Shown here: one piece after another, positions 37,595-46,653 of the stretch
Layout of the letters: the number at the start of each line of letters is the position of its first letter
Position numbering within the stretch: the first letter of the stretch is position 1
Origin: Photobacterium sp. Ph5
GTDB taxonomy: Bacteria; Pseudomonadota; Gammaproteobacteria; Enterobacterales; Vibrionaceae
Direction: 5' to 3'
Length of the DNA: 64,000 bases
Assembly: GCF_022129445.1 (NCBI RefSeq)
Contig: NZ_JADQAQ010000002.1
Location: 1-64,000, forward strand
Made by a program: the position numbers and the translations under genes
The notes under the pieces: generated by a model
Database searches by the model: none
What the model was told of the DNA's origin: nothing
What the model saw: the letters and a program-made list of their open reading frames with translations, nothing else

Positions 37595-37619
37595 AACCCT
37601 GCTAGTTACTGGCAGGGTT
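37595..37619. terminator. Terminator hairpin
   Basis: An 8-bp stem (37595-37602 with 37612-37619) just after the kinase stop, with an A run before it on the plus strand. It ends the two-component operon and may also serve the convergent gene. Confidence 0.7.
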
Positions 37620-37683
37620 AAACACACTCATATCGCAAAATCACAAATTGACCCACCAAACCATTCACCAGGGTTGATGATAG

Positions 37684-37980
37684 TTATAAATCTCGCATTA
37701 AGATTTCATAATCTTCTTGCGCTGATTCAATAAGGTGTTCGAGTTCTTTCGCGTCTTGATTTCTAAGATCTAGTTGCCAATTGATTTTCGATTCATCTCG
37801 GCAGACTAGCAATGTTTTTGTTCCGGTCTTACTAAACCATAATTGTGAGAATTCAGCCTCTTGCTCTGCATTATCCTCAAGAATATTAACGCGTAACTTA
37901 CCCGTTGGGATTACGCTAATATGAGCATGCCGCTGATTTTTACCTAGTAAGGTAAAATCTCGTTGTTCCACTAACATCAC
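37684..37980 (-). CDS. Small cytoplasmic protein of unknown function
   Basis: 98 residues, or 97 from the second Met. Mixed alpha/beta, acidic C-terminus (HLIESAQEDYEILMRDL), no signal peptide or membrane helix. I do not recognise a family with certainty. The AGGAGG-like site (tcctcc on this strand at 37984-37989) upstream supports translation. Convergent with the kinase gene. Confidence 0.65.
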   Translation of the reverse strand: MMLVEQRDFTLLGKNQRHAHISVIPTGKLRVNILEDNAEQEAEFSQLWFSKTGTKTLLVCRDESKINWQLDLRNQDAKELEHLIESAQEDYEILMRDL

Positions 37981-38222
37981 ATCATCCTCCTAGTGTGGCC
38001 GTACTCAGAGTCTCTTCAATAATTGCACAATAAATAACCGACCTCTTAAGTGTAGATGCTTTAGCCAATATATTTTATAAGAATGCAACATTAATATAAT
38101 TGTCACATTATCCGTTTTAAACATAGTGTCATCATATGCTTAATAACAAGAATCTACGACTATAGAAAGCAAAGAGGACGCAGTGATATAGTAAATAAAA
38201 CAGAATAGGAAGCTGATAATAA

Positions 38223-39230
38223 ATGATAGATTTTCGTTCAGATACAGTAACTCGCCCTTCCCCCTTAATGCGTCAAGCTATGTCCCAAGCACTAGTTGGT
38301 GACGATGTTTATAGTGATGATCCAACCGTTAATGATTTAGAACATTTTGCAGCGGAACGCCATGGATTTGAAGCTGCACTTTTTTGTAGTTCAGGTACTC
38401 AAGCTAATTTACTGGCATTAATGGCACACTGTGAACGTGGAGATGAATATTTATGTGGTCAACAAGCACATAATTATAAATTTGAAGGCGGTGGTGCAGC
38501 TGTGTTAGGTTCTATCCAACCTCAACCGATAGACAATGCCCCTGACGGTACACTTCCCTTTGCAAAATTGGCAGCTGCAATTAAACCTGATGATCCCCAT
38601 TTTGCCCGTACAACACTTCTTAGTCTCGAAAACACCATCAATGGTAAAGTATTACCGCTAAGCTACCTTCAACAAGCACGTGAATTTGTTGATCAACATA
38701 ACTTAAAGCTTCACCTTGATGGTGCGCGTGTTTATAACGCAGCCGCCGCACTCAATGTCGATATCACTGAAATTGTTAAATACTTTGATTCTTTCACCAT
38801 TTGTTTATCAAAAGGTTTAGGTGCGCCAATTGGGTCACTATTACTTGGTGATAAAGCACTAATCGCGCGTGCTCGTCGATGGCGTAAGGTTCTCGGTGGC
38901 GGCATGCGCCAAGCAGGAATCATTGCTGCTGCCGGTAAAATTGCACTGACTGAAAATACAAGCCGTTTAGTTGATGATCATTCCAATGCTAAATACTTAG
39001 CTGAACAATTAAATACAGTAAATGGTTTTGATGTAAACATGAGTCACGTACAAACCAATATCTTATTTGCAAAAGTCGATAACAAGATAGATCAAACTCA
39101 ATTAGCGACAACATTAAAAGCGCAAAACATTTTGATCTCAACAGGAAACCCATTGCGATTTGTCACTCATTTAGACATTACAAAAGACGATATTGATATT
39201 TTTATCGCAGCTTTAAAAGCAGTTCTCTAA
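38223..39230 (+). CDS. ltaE: Low-specificity L-threonine aldolase
   Basis: 335 residues, the family length. PLP fold-type I: DFRSDTVTRPS at the start, DDVYSDDPTVN, the PLP-binding Lys in CLSKGLGAPIGS (near 197), and LHLDGARVYNA with the catalytic Asp and His region. It splits L-threonine and allo-threonine to glycine and acetaldehyde. Single gene, ended by a hairpin at 39246-39283. Confidence 0.95.
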   Translation: MIDFRSDTVTRPSPLMRQAMSQALVGDDVYSDDPTVNDLEHFAAERHGFEAALFCSSGTQANLLALMAHCERGDEYLCGQQAHNYKFEGGGAAVLGSIQPQPIDNAPDGTLPFAKLAAAIKPDDPHFARTTLLSLENTINGKVLPLSYLQQAREFVDQHNLKLHLDGARVYNAAAALNVDITEIVKYFDSFTICLSKGLGAPIGSLLLGDKALIARARRWRKVLGGGMRQAGIIAAAGKIALTENTSRLVDDHSNAKYLAEQLNTVNGFDVNMSHVQTNILFAKVDNKIDQTQLATTLKAQNILISTGNPLRFVTHLDITKDDIDIFIAALKAVL

Positions 39231-39245
39231 TCATTTATGCCTCTT

Positions 39246-39283
39246 CCCACACAATGTTGCAATATAATCTTGTGTGGGCTTTT
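39246..39283. terminator. Terminator of ltaE
   Basis: A 9-bp stem (39246-39254 with 39270-39278) is followed by a C then a T-rich run. Confidence 0.8.
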
Positions 39284-39458
39284 CTTCTTTTTTCTTTTAT
39301 TACTCCCTCTAAAACCTTTTTGTACATAACGATTATCTCTATAGGTAGATATCTTTAAAATACTCAACTTTTGCATGATTTTTTGATACCTACCTCACTT
39401 TCTTTAACTTGAACCTTTGCAACTCGATTCCCACTCATTTAGCTTATTTGAATATTAA

Positions 39459-39479
39459 TGATAATCACTTTCATTATCA
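39459..39479. promoter_or_regulatory. Fur box
   Basis: tgataatca at 39459-39467, then ctt, then tcattatca at 39471-39479: an inverted repeat with one mismatch that matches the classic Fur consensus. It is 30 bases upstream of the ABC ATPase gene start at 39509, where repression by Fur-Fe would be expected. Confidence 0.8.
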
Positions 39480-39508
39480 TATAGTTTTATCTTTGCAGGG
39501 AGAGCATC

Positions 39509-40351
39509 ATGGAACAAGCGTTTCATTCAGACCCAATACTGAAAGTACGTGATCTCGAAGTCACCTACATTACAGACAATGGCGACTTTAAAGCCGTAAA
39601 ATCAGTCAGTTTTGATATCGGTAAAAGTGAAATATTCGGCCTAGCGGGTGAGTCGGGATGTGGTAAAAGTACTATCGCTTTTGCTATTAATCGCTTACAT
39701 AAGCCGCCAGCACTTATCACAAAAGGAAGTATTGAATATGACGGTACAAACCTTATCGCATTAACTGAACAACAAATGGGTGTTGTTCGCTGGAAAGACA
39801 TTGCGATGGTATTCCAAAGTGCAATGAACTCCCTCAATCCCGTACTCCCTATTCAAGAGCAATTTGCTGACGTAATGCGCCATCACCTTGGCTACAGCAA
39901 TGAGCAAGCGAAAGAGCGTGCGGAAAAACTGCTAGATCTGGTTAATATTCCTCGCGAGCGTTTATCTGAATACCCTCACCAATTTAGTGGTGGTATGCGT
40001 CAAAGGCTCGTTATTGCGATAGCGCTATGTCTAAACCCAAAACTTATCGTTATGGACGAACCAACCACAGCGCTTGATGTTGTTGTTCAACGTGAGATTC
40101 TGCAACAGATTTATCAACTACGTAAAGAATTCGATTTCTCTGTATTATTTATTACTCACGATCTTGCTCTTATGAGTCAACTTTGTGATCGCATTGCCGT
40201 TATGCGATACGGTGAAATTGTTGAAGTCAATCAAGCCCGTGAAATCCGTAACAACCCACAACACCCATACACTCAAAAGTTATGGGCATCATTCCCTAAT
40301 ATTCATGAAGACGCCCCACACGTTTCTATCTCAGCAGAGGAAATATCGTAA
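39509..40351 (+). CDS. Oligopeptide-type ABC transporter ATP-binding protein (DppD/OppD-like)
   Basis: 280 residues. Walker A GESGCGKST (near 48-56), signature FSGGMRQR, Walker B LIVMDEPTTALD, and the C-terminal oligopeptide-type motif around NPQHPYTQKLW. It works as the partner of the second ATPase at 40351, whose ATG overlaps its TAA by one base. No permease or binding-protein gene is adjacent. The Fur box upstream suggests iron-responsive expression, so the substrate could be a siderophore or haem-peptide rather than nutritional peptides. Confidence 0.9.
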   Translation: MEQAFHSDPILKVRDLEVTYITDNGDFKAVKSVSFDIGKSEIFGLAGESGCGKSTIAFAINRLHKPPALITKGSIEYDGTNLIALTEQQMGVVRWKDIAMVFQSAMNSLNPVLPIQEQFADVMRHHLGYSNEQAKERAEKLLDLVNIPRERLSEYPHQFSGGMRQRLVIAIALCLNPKLIVMDEPTTALDVVVQREILQQIYQLRKEFDFSVLFITHDLALMSQLCDRIAVMRYGEIVEVNQAREIRNNPQHPYTQKLWASFPNIHEDAPHVSISAEEIS

Positions 40352-41313
40352 TGGAACAACCAATTATTGAATTAAATAATGTGGTGAAAGAGTTCACTGC
40401 TGGCGGTGGTTTTGGTTCAACTGAAATCTTTCGTGCTCTTGATAATATTAGTTTTAAGCTCTATAAGGGGCGCACTCTAGCACTCGTTGGTGAATCTGGC
40501 TGCGGTAAAAGTACCTGTGCAAAGCTCATTACTAAAGTTCACGGCGTAACAAAAGGCGAAATTTTATTTAAAGGCGATAATGTTGATACCATTTGTAAAC
40601 GTAAAGATGTATTAAATTATCGCGGTAAAGTCCAAATGGTATTTCAAGACCCATTTGGATCGTTAAATCCCACTCATACTATTCGCCATCACCTCACTCG
40701 CCCGCTATTAATTCATAAGCAAGTAAAGGGAAAAGAAGCAGTAGAGCAGCGTTTAAATGAACTAATGGAATTAGTTGAGTTACCCATTGCAGATCTCGAC
40801 AAATATCCCCACCAACTCAGTGGTGGTCAACGTCAACGTGTGAATCTAGCACGTGCAATTGGTGTTGGTGCTGAAATCATCCTAGCAGATGAACCCACTT
40901 CAATGCTTGATGTTTCTATTCGATTAGGTGTGTTAAACCTAATGAAAGAAATGAAAGATAAAATAGGTATTGGCTTTTTATATATTACTCATGACTTAGC
41001 CACTGCGCATTATATCGCCGAAGAAACCGCCGTAATGTACCGTGGTCGTATTGTGGAATGGGGAGATACGCGCTCTATTTTGCGTAACCCACAACACCCT
41101 TATACCAAATTATTAATCTCTGCAGTGCCGGATCCTGATCTACCCTTTAATAAACTAGTGAATTCAGAACCAGATTACTCACAGAGCGCAGATAAGATCC
41201 GTGCAATAAGTCTAAAATCTGTTTCAGGACATCGCCAAGTTGCAGACAATCACTTTGTTGCAAACTGGGATGAAGCGCAAGTCGCCGCACTTAAAGAGGA
41301 TAAAATCGCATGA
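40351..41313 (+). CDS. Oligopeptide-type ABC transporter ATP-binding protein (DppF/OppF-like)
   Basis: 320 residues. Walker A GESGCGKST, signature LSGGQRQRVNLA, Walker B ILADEPTSMLD, and NPQHPYTKLL. The usual second ATPase of oligopeptide importers, forming a heterodimer with the preceding gene. Its stop overlaps the ATG of the 153-residue gene that follows. Confidence 0.9.
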   Translation: MEQPIIELNNVVKEFTAGGGFGSTEIFRALDNISFKLYKGRTLALVGESGCGKSTCAKLITKVHGVTKGEILFKGDNVDTICKRKDVLNYRGKVQMVFQDPFGSLNPTHTIRHHLTRPLLIHKQVKGKEAVEQRLNELMELVELPIADLDKYPHQLSGGQRQRVNLARAIGVGAEIILADEPTSMLDVSIRLGVLNLMKEMKDKIGIGFLYITHDLATAHYIAEETAVMYRGRIVEWGDTRSILRNPQHPYTKLLISAVPDPDLPFNKLVNSEPDYSQSADKIRAISLKSVSGHRQVADNHFVANWDEAQVAALKEDKIA

Positions 41314-41771
41314 TAAAACTTCACTGCTGGTTAGAATCAGTTAAAGCGTGGTACCAACCCAATCATAACCATGATTTTTCAGAGTTGGTTTCTCTCATTC
41401 AACAAACGCCTAGTAGCATGATGGATGAATTAGACAATGAGACTGGCAGTGAAGCTTTAGCCTATTGGTTAGATGCGTGTTTTCGCTTAACTAAATATTA
41501 TCAACATCAAGGCTATAACGAGCAGGCATTTGGTTACATTCAACTTTCTTATGCCAAGCTTCAAGCCGTCGTATGTGATGCAAGTTATAGCGCAGAGCTA
41601 AAGCGTTGGTGCTTAAAAAAGCTAGATCGAATCATTGTTGCTATGGTTGAGTTTTGCCAACATCAAACTGATCCTCAATGGCAGCAAGAAAGTGTCCAGC
41701 TCATTAACTTGCATGTCGCTTTTATGGAATCACAACAGCATTTGAATCTAAAATATTCGGCAAAAAATTAA
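41310..41771 (+). CDS. Unknown protein coupled to the ABC ATPases
   Basis: 153 residues. ATGA overlap with the second ATPase, so translationally coupled. Helical, with a TPR-like helix pair (YNEQAFGYIQLSYAKLQA, then a second helix), rich in Trp, Cys and Gln, and no signal peptide. I know of no family. Its location suggests a role with the iron-regulated transporter. A strong terminator follows. Confidence 0.7.
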   Translation: MIKLHCWLESVKAWYQPNHNHDFSELVSLIQQTPSSMMDELDNETGSEALAYWLDACFRLTKYYQHQGYNEQAFGYIQLSYAKLQAVVCDASYSAELKRWCLKKLDRIIVAMVEFCQHQTDPQWQQESVQLINLHVAFMESQQHLNLKYSAKN

Positions 41772-41788
41772 ATCCCATTCTGCACATC

Positions 41789-41842
41789 AAAACGAGCATA
41801 TATTCACTTTCCACATAGAAAAGTGAATATTGCTCGTTTTTT
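41789..41842. terminator. Strong terminator
   Basis: A long stem: the segment 41789-41810 pairs with 41821-41840, nearly perfect over about 19 bp, and ends in a T run. Confidence 0.9.
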
Positions 41843-41902
41843 CTTTATCTATCATAACATTACAGTAAAAAATACTTTTTCACCACAAATAATTAAACAA
41901 AT

Positions 41903-41925
41903 AAATTATCGTAAAACGATAATTT
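41903..41925. promoter_or_regulatory. Candidate operator or hairpin upstream of the DUF2975/HTH pair
   Basis: A perfect 10-bp inverted repeat (aaattatcgt at 41903-41912 and acgataattt at 41916-41925) with a 3-base spacer, centred about 70 bases upstream of the DUF2975 start. A short T run follows. It could be the autoregulatory operator of the HTH protein encoded in the same operon. Confidence 0.5.
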
Positions 41926-41984
41926 TTTATTGCTTATCTCAAGTTTAGTCTCTATCCTTGCCTCATCAACTTAAGAGGTAGCAC

Positions 41985-42536
41985 ATGTCTAATATCCAAA
42001 AGCAAAGTAAAAGAGCTCGTATACTATTTCAACTATTTTTCGTTTTAACGCCTATATTAGTTTGCTATTTTTGGCTAACCATAGATACGCCATATGCCTA
42101 CTTAACGAACGCTGGAATAGTACAAACATCATATGATGATTTACATAATATTACTCAAGTGCCATTAACACTCACAACAAGACTCATAGCAACGTTAGTT
42201 AGCCTAATTTATTGCTCAATTATCATGTATGCTCTAACAAAGTTAATTAAACTCTTCCGTAATTATGAAAATAACAATATCTTTACCTTAGAAAATGCAA
42301 CTATTTACCAGAAGCTTGGCTACAGCATATTTTATTGGGTCGGCGGCTCAATGATTTACCAAGCAATCATGACTCTCGTACTCAGTTTCAATAATCCACC
42401 AGGACAAAGAATGATTGCTTTTAGTTTTGTAGGTGTAGACTTTTTAACCCTTATTATGGGACTCGTTGTACTGATAATCTCATGGGTGATGAAAGAAGCT
42501 TATATTCTTGCGGATGAACAAAATTTAACTATTTAA
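41985..42536 (+). CDS. DUF2975 membrane protein
   Basis: 183 residues with four hydrophobic helices (near 15-37, 65-87, 110-135 and 145-170). The motif YENNNIFTLENATIYQKLGYSIFYW near 85-110 is typical of DUF2975. These proteins are often paired with a small HTH regulator in the next gene, as here. Function unknown. Confidence 0.85.
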   Translation: MSNIQKQSKRARILFQLFFVLTPILVCYFWLTIDTPYAYLTNAGIVQTSYDDLHNITQVPLTLTTRLIATLVSLIYCSIIMYALTKLIKLFRNYENNNIFTLENATIYQKLGYSIFYWVGGSMIYQAIMTLVLSFNNPPGQRMIAFSFVGVDFLTLIMGLVVLIISWVMKEAYILADEQNLTI

Positions 42537-42545
42537 GAGCCGACG

Positions 42546-42764
42546 ATGACAATACGTATTAACTTAGATGTCATGATGGCTAAACGCAAAATGCGATTAA
42601 AAGCATTGGCTCAAGCTATGGAGATGACAGAGGCAAACTTATCTATTCTCAAAAATGGTAAAGCGAAGGCAGTACGCTTTTCAACCTTAGATAAGTTGTG
42701 TGAATTACTTGAATGCCAACCTGGTGATATTCTCGAATTTGAAGAAAATCACAACGATAATTAA
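42546..42764 (+). CDS. Small HTH regulator (YozG-like, Cro/C1 type)
   Basis: 72 residues, one helix-turn-helix domain: MMAKRKMRLKALAQAM, then TEANLSILKNGKAKAVRFSTLDKL and CQPGDILEFEE. It starts 9 bases after DUF2975 and is likely the autorepressor of the pair. Confidence 0.9.
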   Translation: MTIRINLDVMMAKRKMRLKALAQAMEMTEANLSILKNGKAKAVRFSTLDKLCELLECQPGDILEFEENHNDN

Positions 42765-42768
42765 ATAA

Positions 42769-42806
42769 AATAAGTAGGTGTTATTTAACGCCTACTTATT
42801 ATTTTT
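42769..42806. terminator. Terminator
   Basis: A 10-bp stem (42769-42778 with 42791-42800) and T run between convergent genes. Confidence 0.85.
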
Positions 42807-42829
42807 ACTTCAAAACTTAATGACATGAC

Positions 42830-44527
42830 TTAGTGTCTTGGTTTTACCCACACCGATTTAAAATCAAACCAACCTAATTGATTAGACGCCATCCCTTCCA
42901 ATTCACCGTTACCATCAACACCTAACCACGCATGGAATAATGGTAATACTTGACCGGTATTGACCAATAAGTTCTGAATCTCTTCTAATGGAAATTCAGG
43001 TGTAATATTCATCCGCCAATTATCAATAAGAGTATCAAGTTGTTTAAATGCTTGAGACGGCATCGCTCGTTCAATTTGCTCAAAGTTATATAGCCACGGT
43101 AATATCGCATCGGCTCTATCACTCCCAAGGCTCATACCGTTTAACCAGAGATCTATTTTATCGGCTTGTTTACCTTGCATGATATCTTCAAAAGCAATTT
43201 CAATTACTTTTAGCGTAATACCATCTTTAGCTAATATTTCAGCTATCAATTCAGCCATATAAGGATAAATAGGATGTTCTTGTTGATAGGCCAGTGTCAC
43301 AGAGCGTTTAGTCGTTGGTACAACAATATCGTGTGGATATTCCGTTGCGCAAATCCATCCTGGTAATAGACCATAAGCATTAATCATCTTAAAATTAGAG
43401 ACTTTATTAAGATCTAAATGGCGCATAATACTCAAACTGTTTAAACGAGATTGAAAATAATCTAGCCAAACTTTTTGTTGAGCTAAACCTTTATTTCTAT
43501 TTAATAATAAATAATTACAGCCTTGATCTAAACTTAACTTATTAGATACCGTTGCACTTTGTGTCTGCGCTAACTCTAGTGATGGCTTTAAATAACAAGC
43601 AGAAAAACCCGTTAATATCCAAATTTCCACCACGTCTGTTAATGCACGAAAACCAAAATACATATCAAATGCTTCAAGTTTTAAACGCTGCTTATCATTA
43701 ATCGTGACTTTATAAGGCCCCGTACCAACCGGAAATGTGGTTGCATCAGAACGACGATGATTATCTGCAGGTTGAATCACCGCACTGATATTTGCTAATA
43801 GCGCAGGAAGGTGAAGATCATCGCGTTTTAAATACACATCTATCGTATTAGCAAAGGGCGAAATAACATCATCAATATGCTTAAACAACGCTTGTTGTTT
43901 CACTTTATTAAAGGTTTGAATAATATCATCGCTTTCAAGTAACCGCCCATCATGAAAACGAATCGCAGGGCGTATATGGAACCGCCAATGCCTTGTTGAG
44001 ATCATTTCCCAAGCATGAGCAATATCCGGTTCGACTTCCCCTTTTTCCTCATTAAATTGAGTTAATCCGCTAAATATTTGTTTAACTAGATGTTGCTCTG
44101 AACGTCGAAGCGGCTTGAGAGGATTAAGATTACCGAAGCTACGGTAATAAGGTAGTCGCACAATTTGCCGACCATGAACATGCGAAATACCAAGCTGCTC
44201 ATGGATCAATTGCACGAGCTTTTCAGCATTATTTTCTAAAACCGACAAGGCCATTTCTAACTTGCCGTCAGTCACTAATTTACGCGCTTGCATAAACTGT
44301 AACTCACTGTCAGTGCTATTAAATATTAAGCGTGATTGCTTTCCACGCCCAACGGCAGGCTGCCAATCGATCCAGCCTTTATCGACCATTTTGTTTATGA
44401 CCATACGCACATTACGACGTGTACAAAATAAAACCTCAGAAATATCATGGAGGTTTGTCTCAGTATTCCTGCCTGAGAAATGGTTGTACAAACGTTGGAA
44501 TTGTAATTTTAATCGTTGACCACTCAT
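42830..44527 (-). CDS. SgrR-family transcriptional regulator
   Basis: 565 residues. N-terminal winged-helix domain about 1-115 (VLFCTRRNVRMVINKMVDKGWIDWQPAVGRGKQS), then a solute-binding-like domain of the SBP_bac_5 type (HWRFHIRPAIRFHDGRLLESDDI, VGTGPYKV). SgrR activates the sugar-phosphate stress response in E. coli and lies next to the SgrS RNA. Here the regulated genes are not obvious. The 331-base region upstream contains two hairpins. Confidence 0.88.
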   Translation of the reverse strand: MSGQRLKLQFQRLYNHFSGRNTETNLHDISEVLFCTRRNVRMVINKMVDKGWIDWQPAVGRGKQSRLIFNSTDSELQFMQARKLVTDGKLEMALSVLENNAEKLVQLIHEQLGISHVHGRQIVRLPYYRSFGNLNPLKPLRRSEQHLVKQIFSGLTQFNEEKGEVEPDIAHAWEMISTRHWRFHIRPAIRFHDGRLLESDDIIQTFNKVKQQALFKHIDDVISPFANTIDVYLKRDDLHLPALLANISAVIQPADNHRRSDATTFPVGTGPYKVTINDKQRLKLEAFDMYFGFRALTDVVEIWILTGFSACYLKPSLELAQTQSATVSNKLSLDQGCNYLLLNRNKGLAQQKVWLDYFQSRLNSLSIMRHLDLNKVSNFKMINAYGLLPGWICATEYPHDIVVPTTKRSVTLAYQQEHPIYPYMAELIAEILAKDGITLKVIEIAFEDIMQGKQADKIDLWLNGMSLGSDRADAILPWLYNFEQIERAMPSQAFKQLDTLIDNWRMNITPEFPLEEIQNLLVNTGQVLPLFHAWLGVDGNGELEGMASNQLGWFDFKSVWVKPRH

Positions 44528-44858
44528 AAAGAGGAAACCTTATTCCCTGTATTGTTCTCTTTTAACTTCCTCATTTTAGCGTAAAAATACAACAGTCGAT
44601 ATGAAAACAAGTATTGCCTTACTTACAGTGTGATATCTACGTAAATATTGATAAGTCTACAAACCTATTTGTAGCTTAATGAACATTAACCTAAGCTCTT
44701 TCCCCCCAAAGAGTTTATTTATCCTGAGTGCTCATTAATTAAGTCCAACCTAATTCATGATGTTTAGGTTGGGCTTCCCCTATTCTTTCTTCCATTGTCA
44801 TTAGATTGATAAATATTGTGTTTATGCTGGTGAATAAGTTAACTCAAATCAGAATACG
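44528..44858. other. Intergenic region with two hairpins upstream of the SgrR-like gene
   Basis: 331 bases. Hairpin 1: 44696-44701 with 44708-44713, a C6 loop, followed by a T-rich stretch. Hairpin 2: 44741-44753 with 44764-44776, 13 bp with one mismatch, loop of 10. In enteric bacteria the divergent small RNA SgrS lies here, so a small RNA is possible, but no SgrS-specific sequence was recognised. Confidence 0.45.
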
Positions 44859-45725
44859 ATGAAGAAACTAAAACGCTATCAATATGAACAATATGCGATT
44901 TTATGTCACCTTGCTTATCCTGATGATTTTGATCATACCCAATATGGTTTTTTGCCTGAGGGTAGAGAAGAAATTATCGACCGCTGGGGACGCCCTATTA
45001 TTCGTATTTTATGGGGCGAGAGTAAAGACGTCGTTTTGGTCTTTAAAGGTTCACAAAACATATGGGATTGGCTACTAAACCTTGCGTGTTTTCCCAAAAA
45101 GGTTGAATCACAACCTAAGCCATATCATGTTCATTGGGGGTATCATTATCTGATACATCAAAAAAGCATAAGACGTAACTATGCTTTTCATCAATGTCAT
45201 CCAGATTTAAGTGACAGTCAAAAGCTAGATGTCTTTCAAGCATCACATTTAACCTCGTACAGTACTCAATCCCATTACAACGAAATCATCAAGCAAATCC
45301 AAGCGGTTATAAAACCTCTAATTGCATCAGGTAAGCATATTACCCTAACAGGGCACTCATCTGGCGGTGCAATGGCAGTACTCAGTGCTGACTACTTATA
45401 CCAATACTACCCAAAAGCAATAAAGCGTGTGGTCACTTTCGGACAGCCAGCTACAGGTTTTTGGAGTTTTAAAAAGCATTATCCACTTCACCAACAAACC
45501 TATCGCATCTGTTGTGATCTTGATATTGTCACCTTTCTACCCGCCATTCCTTTTATGCATTGGCACGTTGGGCAAATGCTTTGGTTACACAACGGTAAAA
45601 TTTACCGAAATATTCCCACCATAATACGATTATCACGATCAATAATTAGTTGGATCATGCGCCCTTTTAGCTATCACTTCATGCAAAAATATATTCGTAA
45701 TAAAGACTTTTTTGATAAGCACTAG
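44859..45725 (+). CDS. Class 3 lipase family protein
   Basis: 288 residues, alpha/beta hydrolase of the lipase_3 type: nucleophile Ser in LTGHSSGGAMAVL (near 165), Asp in CDLDIVTFLP, and His in MHWHVG. No signal peptide is evident. Tyr/His/Lys-rich ends and a cationic region suggest membrane association. Single gene; the substrate is unknown. Confidence 0.85.
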   Translation: MKKLKRYQYEQYAILCHLAYPDDFDHTQYGFLPEGREEIIDRWGRPIIRILWGESKDVVLVFKGSQNIWDWLLNLACFPKKVESQPKPYHVHWGYHYLIHQKSIRRNYAFHQCHPDLSDSQKLDVFQASHLTSYSTQSHYNEIIKQIQAVIKPLIASGKHITLTGHSSGGAMAVLSADYLYQYYPKAIKRVVTFGQPATGFWSFKKHYPLHQQTYRICCDLDIVTFLPAIPFMHWHVGQMLWLHNGKIYRNIPTIIRLSRSIISWIMRPFSYHFMQKYIRNKDFFDKH

Positions 45726-45935
45726 CAAACAAGTTTCCCCCCCCTCTAAATAATTCCTAAAAGGCAAATAGGACGCATAACAAGAAACCTTAGTCGCATA
45801 TATTGTTGAGGTTTCATTAGCCTGAGAACTATATCGCAATTATGCATAACTGAACAAACAGAAATTAACACTTCAGTAACAAACCTAGTAGAACGATATT
45901 GCTTCAATTATTCATATAATTAATAAGGAAAGGTA

Positions 45936-46565
45936 ATGAAACTCTCTACATCTACAATAACAACACTGTTGGCTCTAGTATCTATCCCTTCTGTCGCCGC
46001 TACTTGCCCACAATATGATCCACAACAGCAATATATTAATGGCGATGAAATACAAAAAGACGGAGCGTTCTATCGAGCACAAAATACGCCACAGAAAGGA
46101 ACGAATGTTAACAGTTCATGGTTTTGGGAAAATATTTCTGAATGTCAATATGGATTAAATACCAAACGTACAGAACGCCCTCACGATTTTGAAAGCAGCG
46201 TAACTGCCAATCGCTTTTTATCTGGCAATGGCTTAACCAACTATACTGAAATCACTCAAGATTCTATTTATGTCACTAATAAGATGGAAGGCGGACAAAG
46301 TGAAACAATGGTGAACTCAACTGAGTTAACTATCAAACACGATCCAGTTTCTTTCGCCAACTACGAAACTAAACTCAAAGCGAGCGGCTTACAATTTCAA
46401 GAACGTGTTTATGGTCAAGAGAGCCTAACCACACTTAATGCTGGCGGTTTAACAACCCCTCTGATTGAAGCAGACAAACTTATAATTAATGGCGCAAGCG
46501 TATTGGATTATATCCAATCACTTGAGCTTCGTATTTCAACTTTAGAAGAGCAGTTAGCACAATAA
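45936..46565 (+). CDS. Secreted protein with CBM5/12-like N-terminus and coiled-coil tail
   Basis: 209 residues with a signal peptide to about residue 21. An N-terminal domain of about 50 residues (YINGDEIQKDGAFYRAQ, then SSWFWENISEC) with aromatic residues and Cys resembles the short chitin-binding modules CBM5/12. The centre resembles beta-repeat stalks (LTTLNAGGLTTPLIEADKL). The C-terminus IQSLELRISTLEEQLAQ is a coiled coil like those ending phage or trimeric-adhesin stalks. A surface or matrix-binding adhesin is a possible function. A hairpin follows at 46578-46605. Confidence 0.65.
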   Translation: MKLSTSTITTLLALVSIPSVAATCPQYDPQQQYINGDEIQKDGAFYRAQNTPQKGTNVNSSWFWENISECQYGLNTKRTERPHDFESSVTANRFLSGNGLTNYTEITQDSIYVTNKMEGGQSETMVNSTELTIKHDPVSFANYETKLKASGLQFQERVYGQESLTTLNAGGLTTPLIEADKLIINGASVLDYIQSLELRISTLEEQLAQ

Positions 46566-46577
46566 AACATACATAAT

Positions 46578-46605
46578 CATTAGCGGAAATGATAATCCGC
46601 TAATG
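46578..46605. terminator. Hairpin between convergent genes
   Basis: A perfect 10-bp stem (46578-46587 with 46596-46605) and 8-base loop. It lies between two convergent genes and probably terminates transcription. Confidence 0.65.
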
Positions 46606-46653
46606 ATTGAAAATAAGCGCGTCTATTAACTTACAGTGTAACTTGAAACCAAC

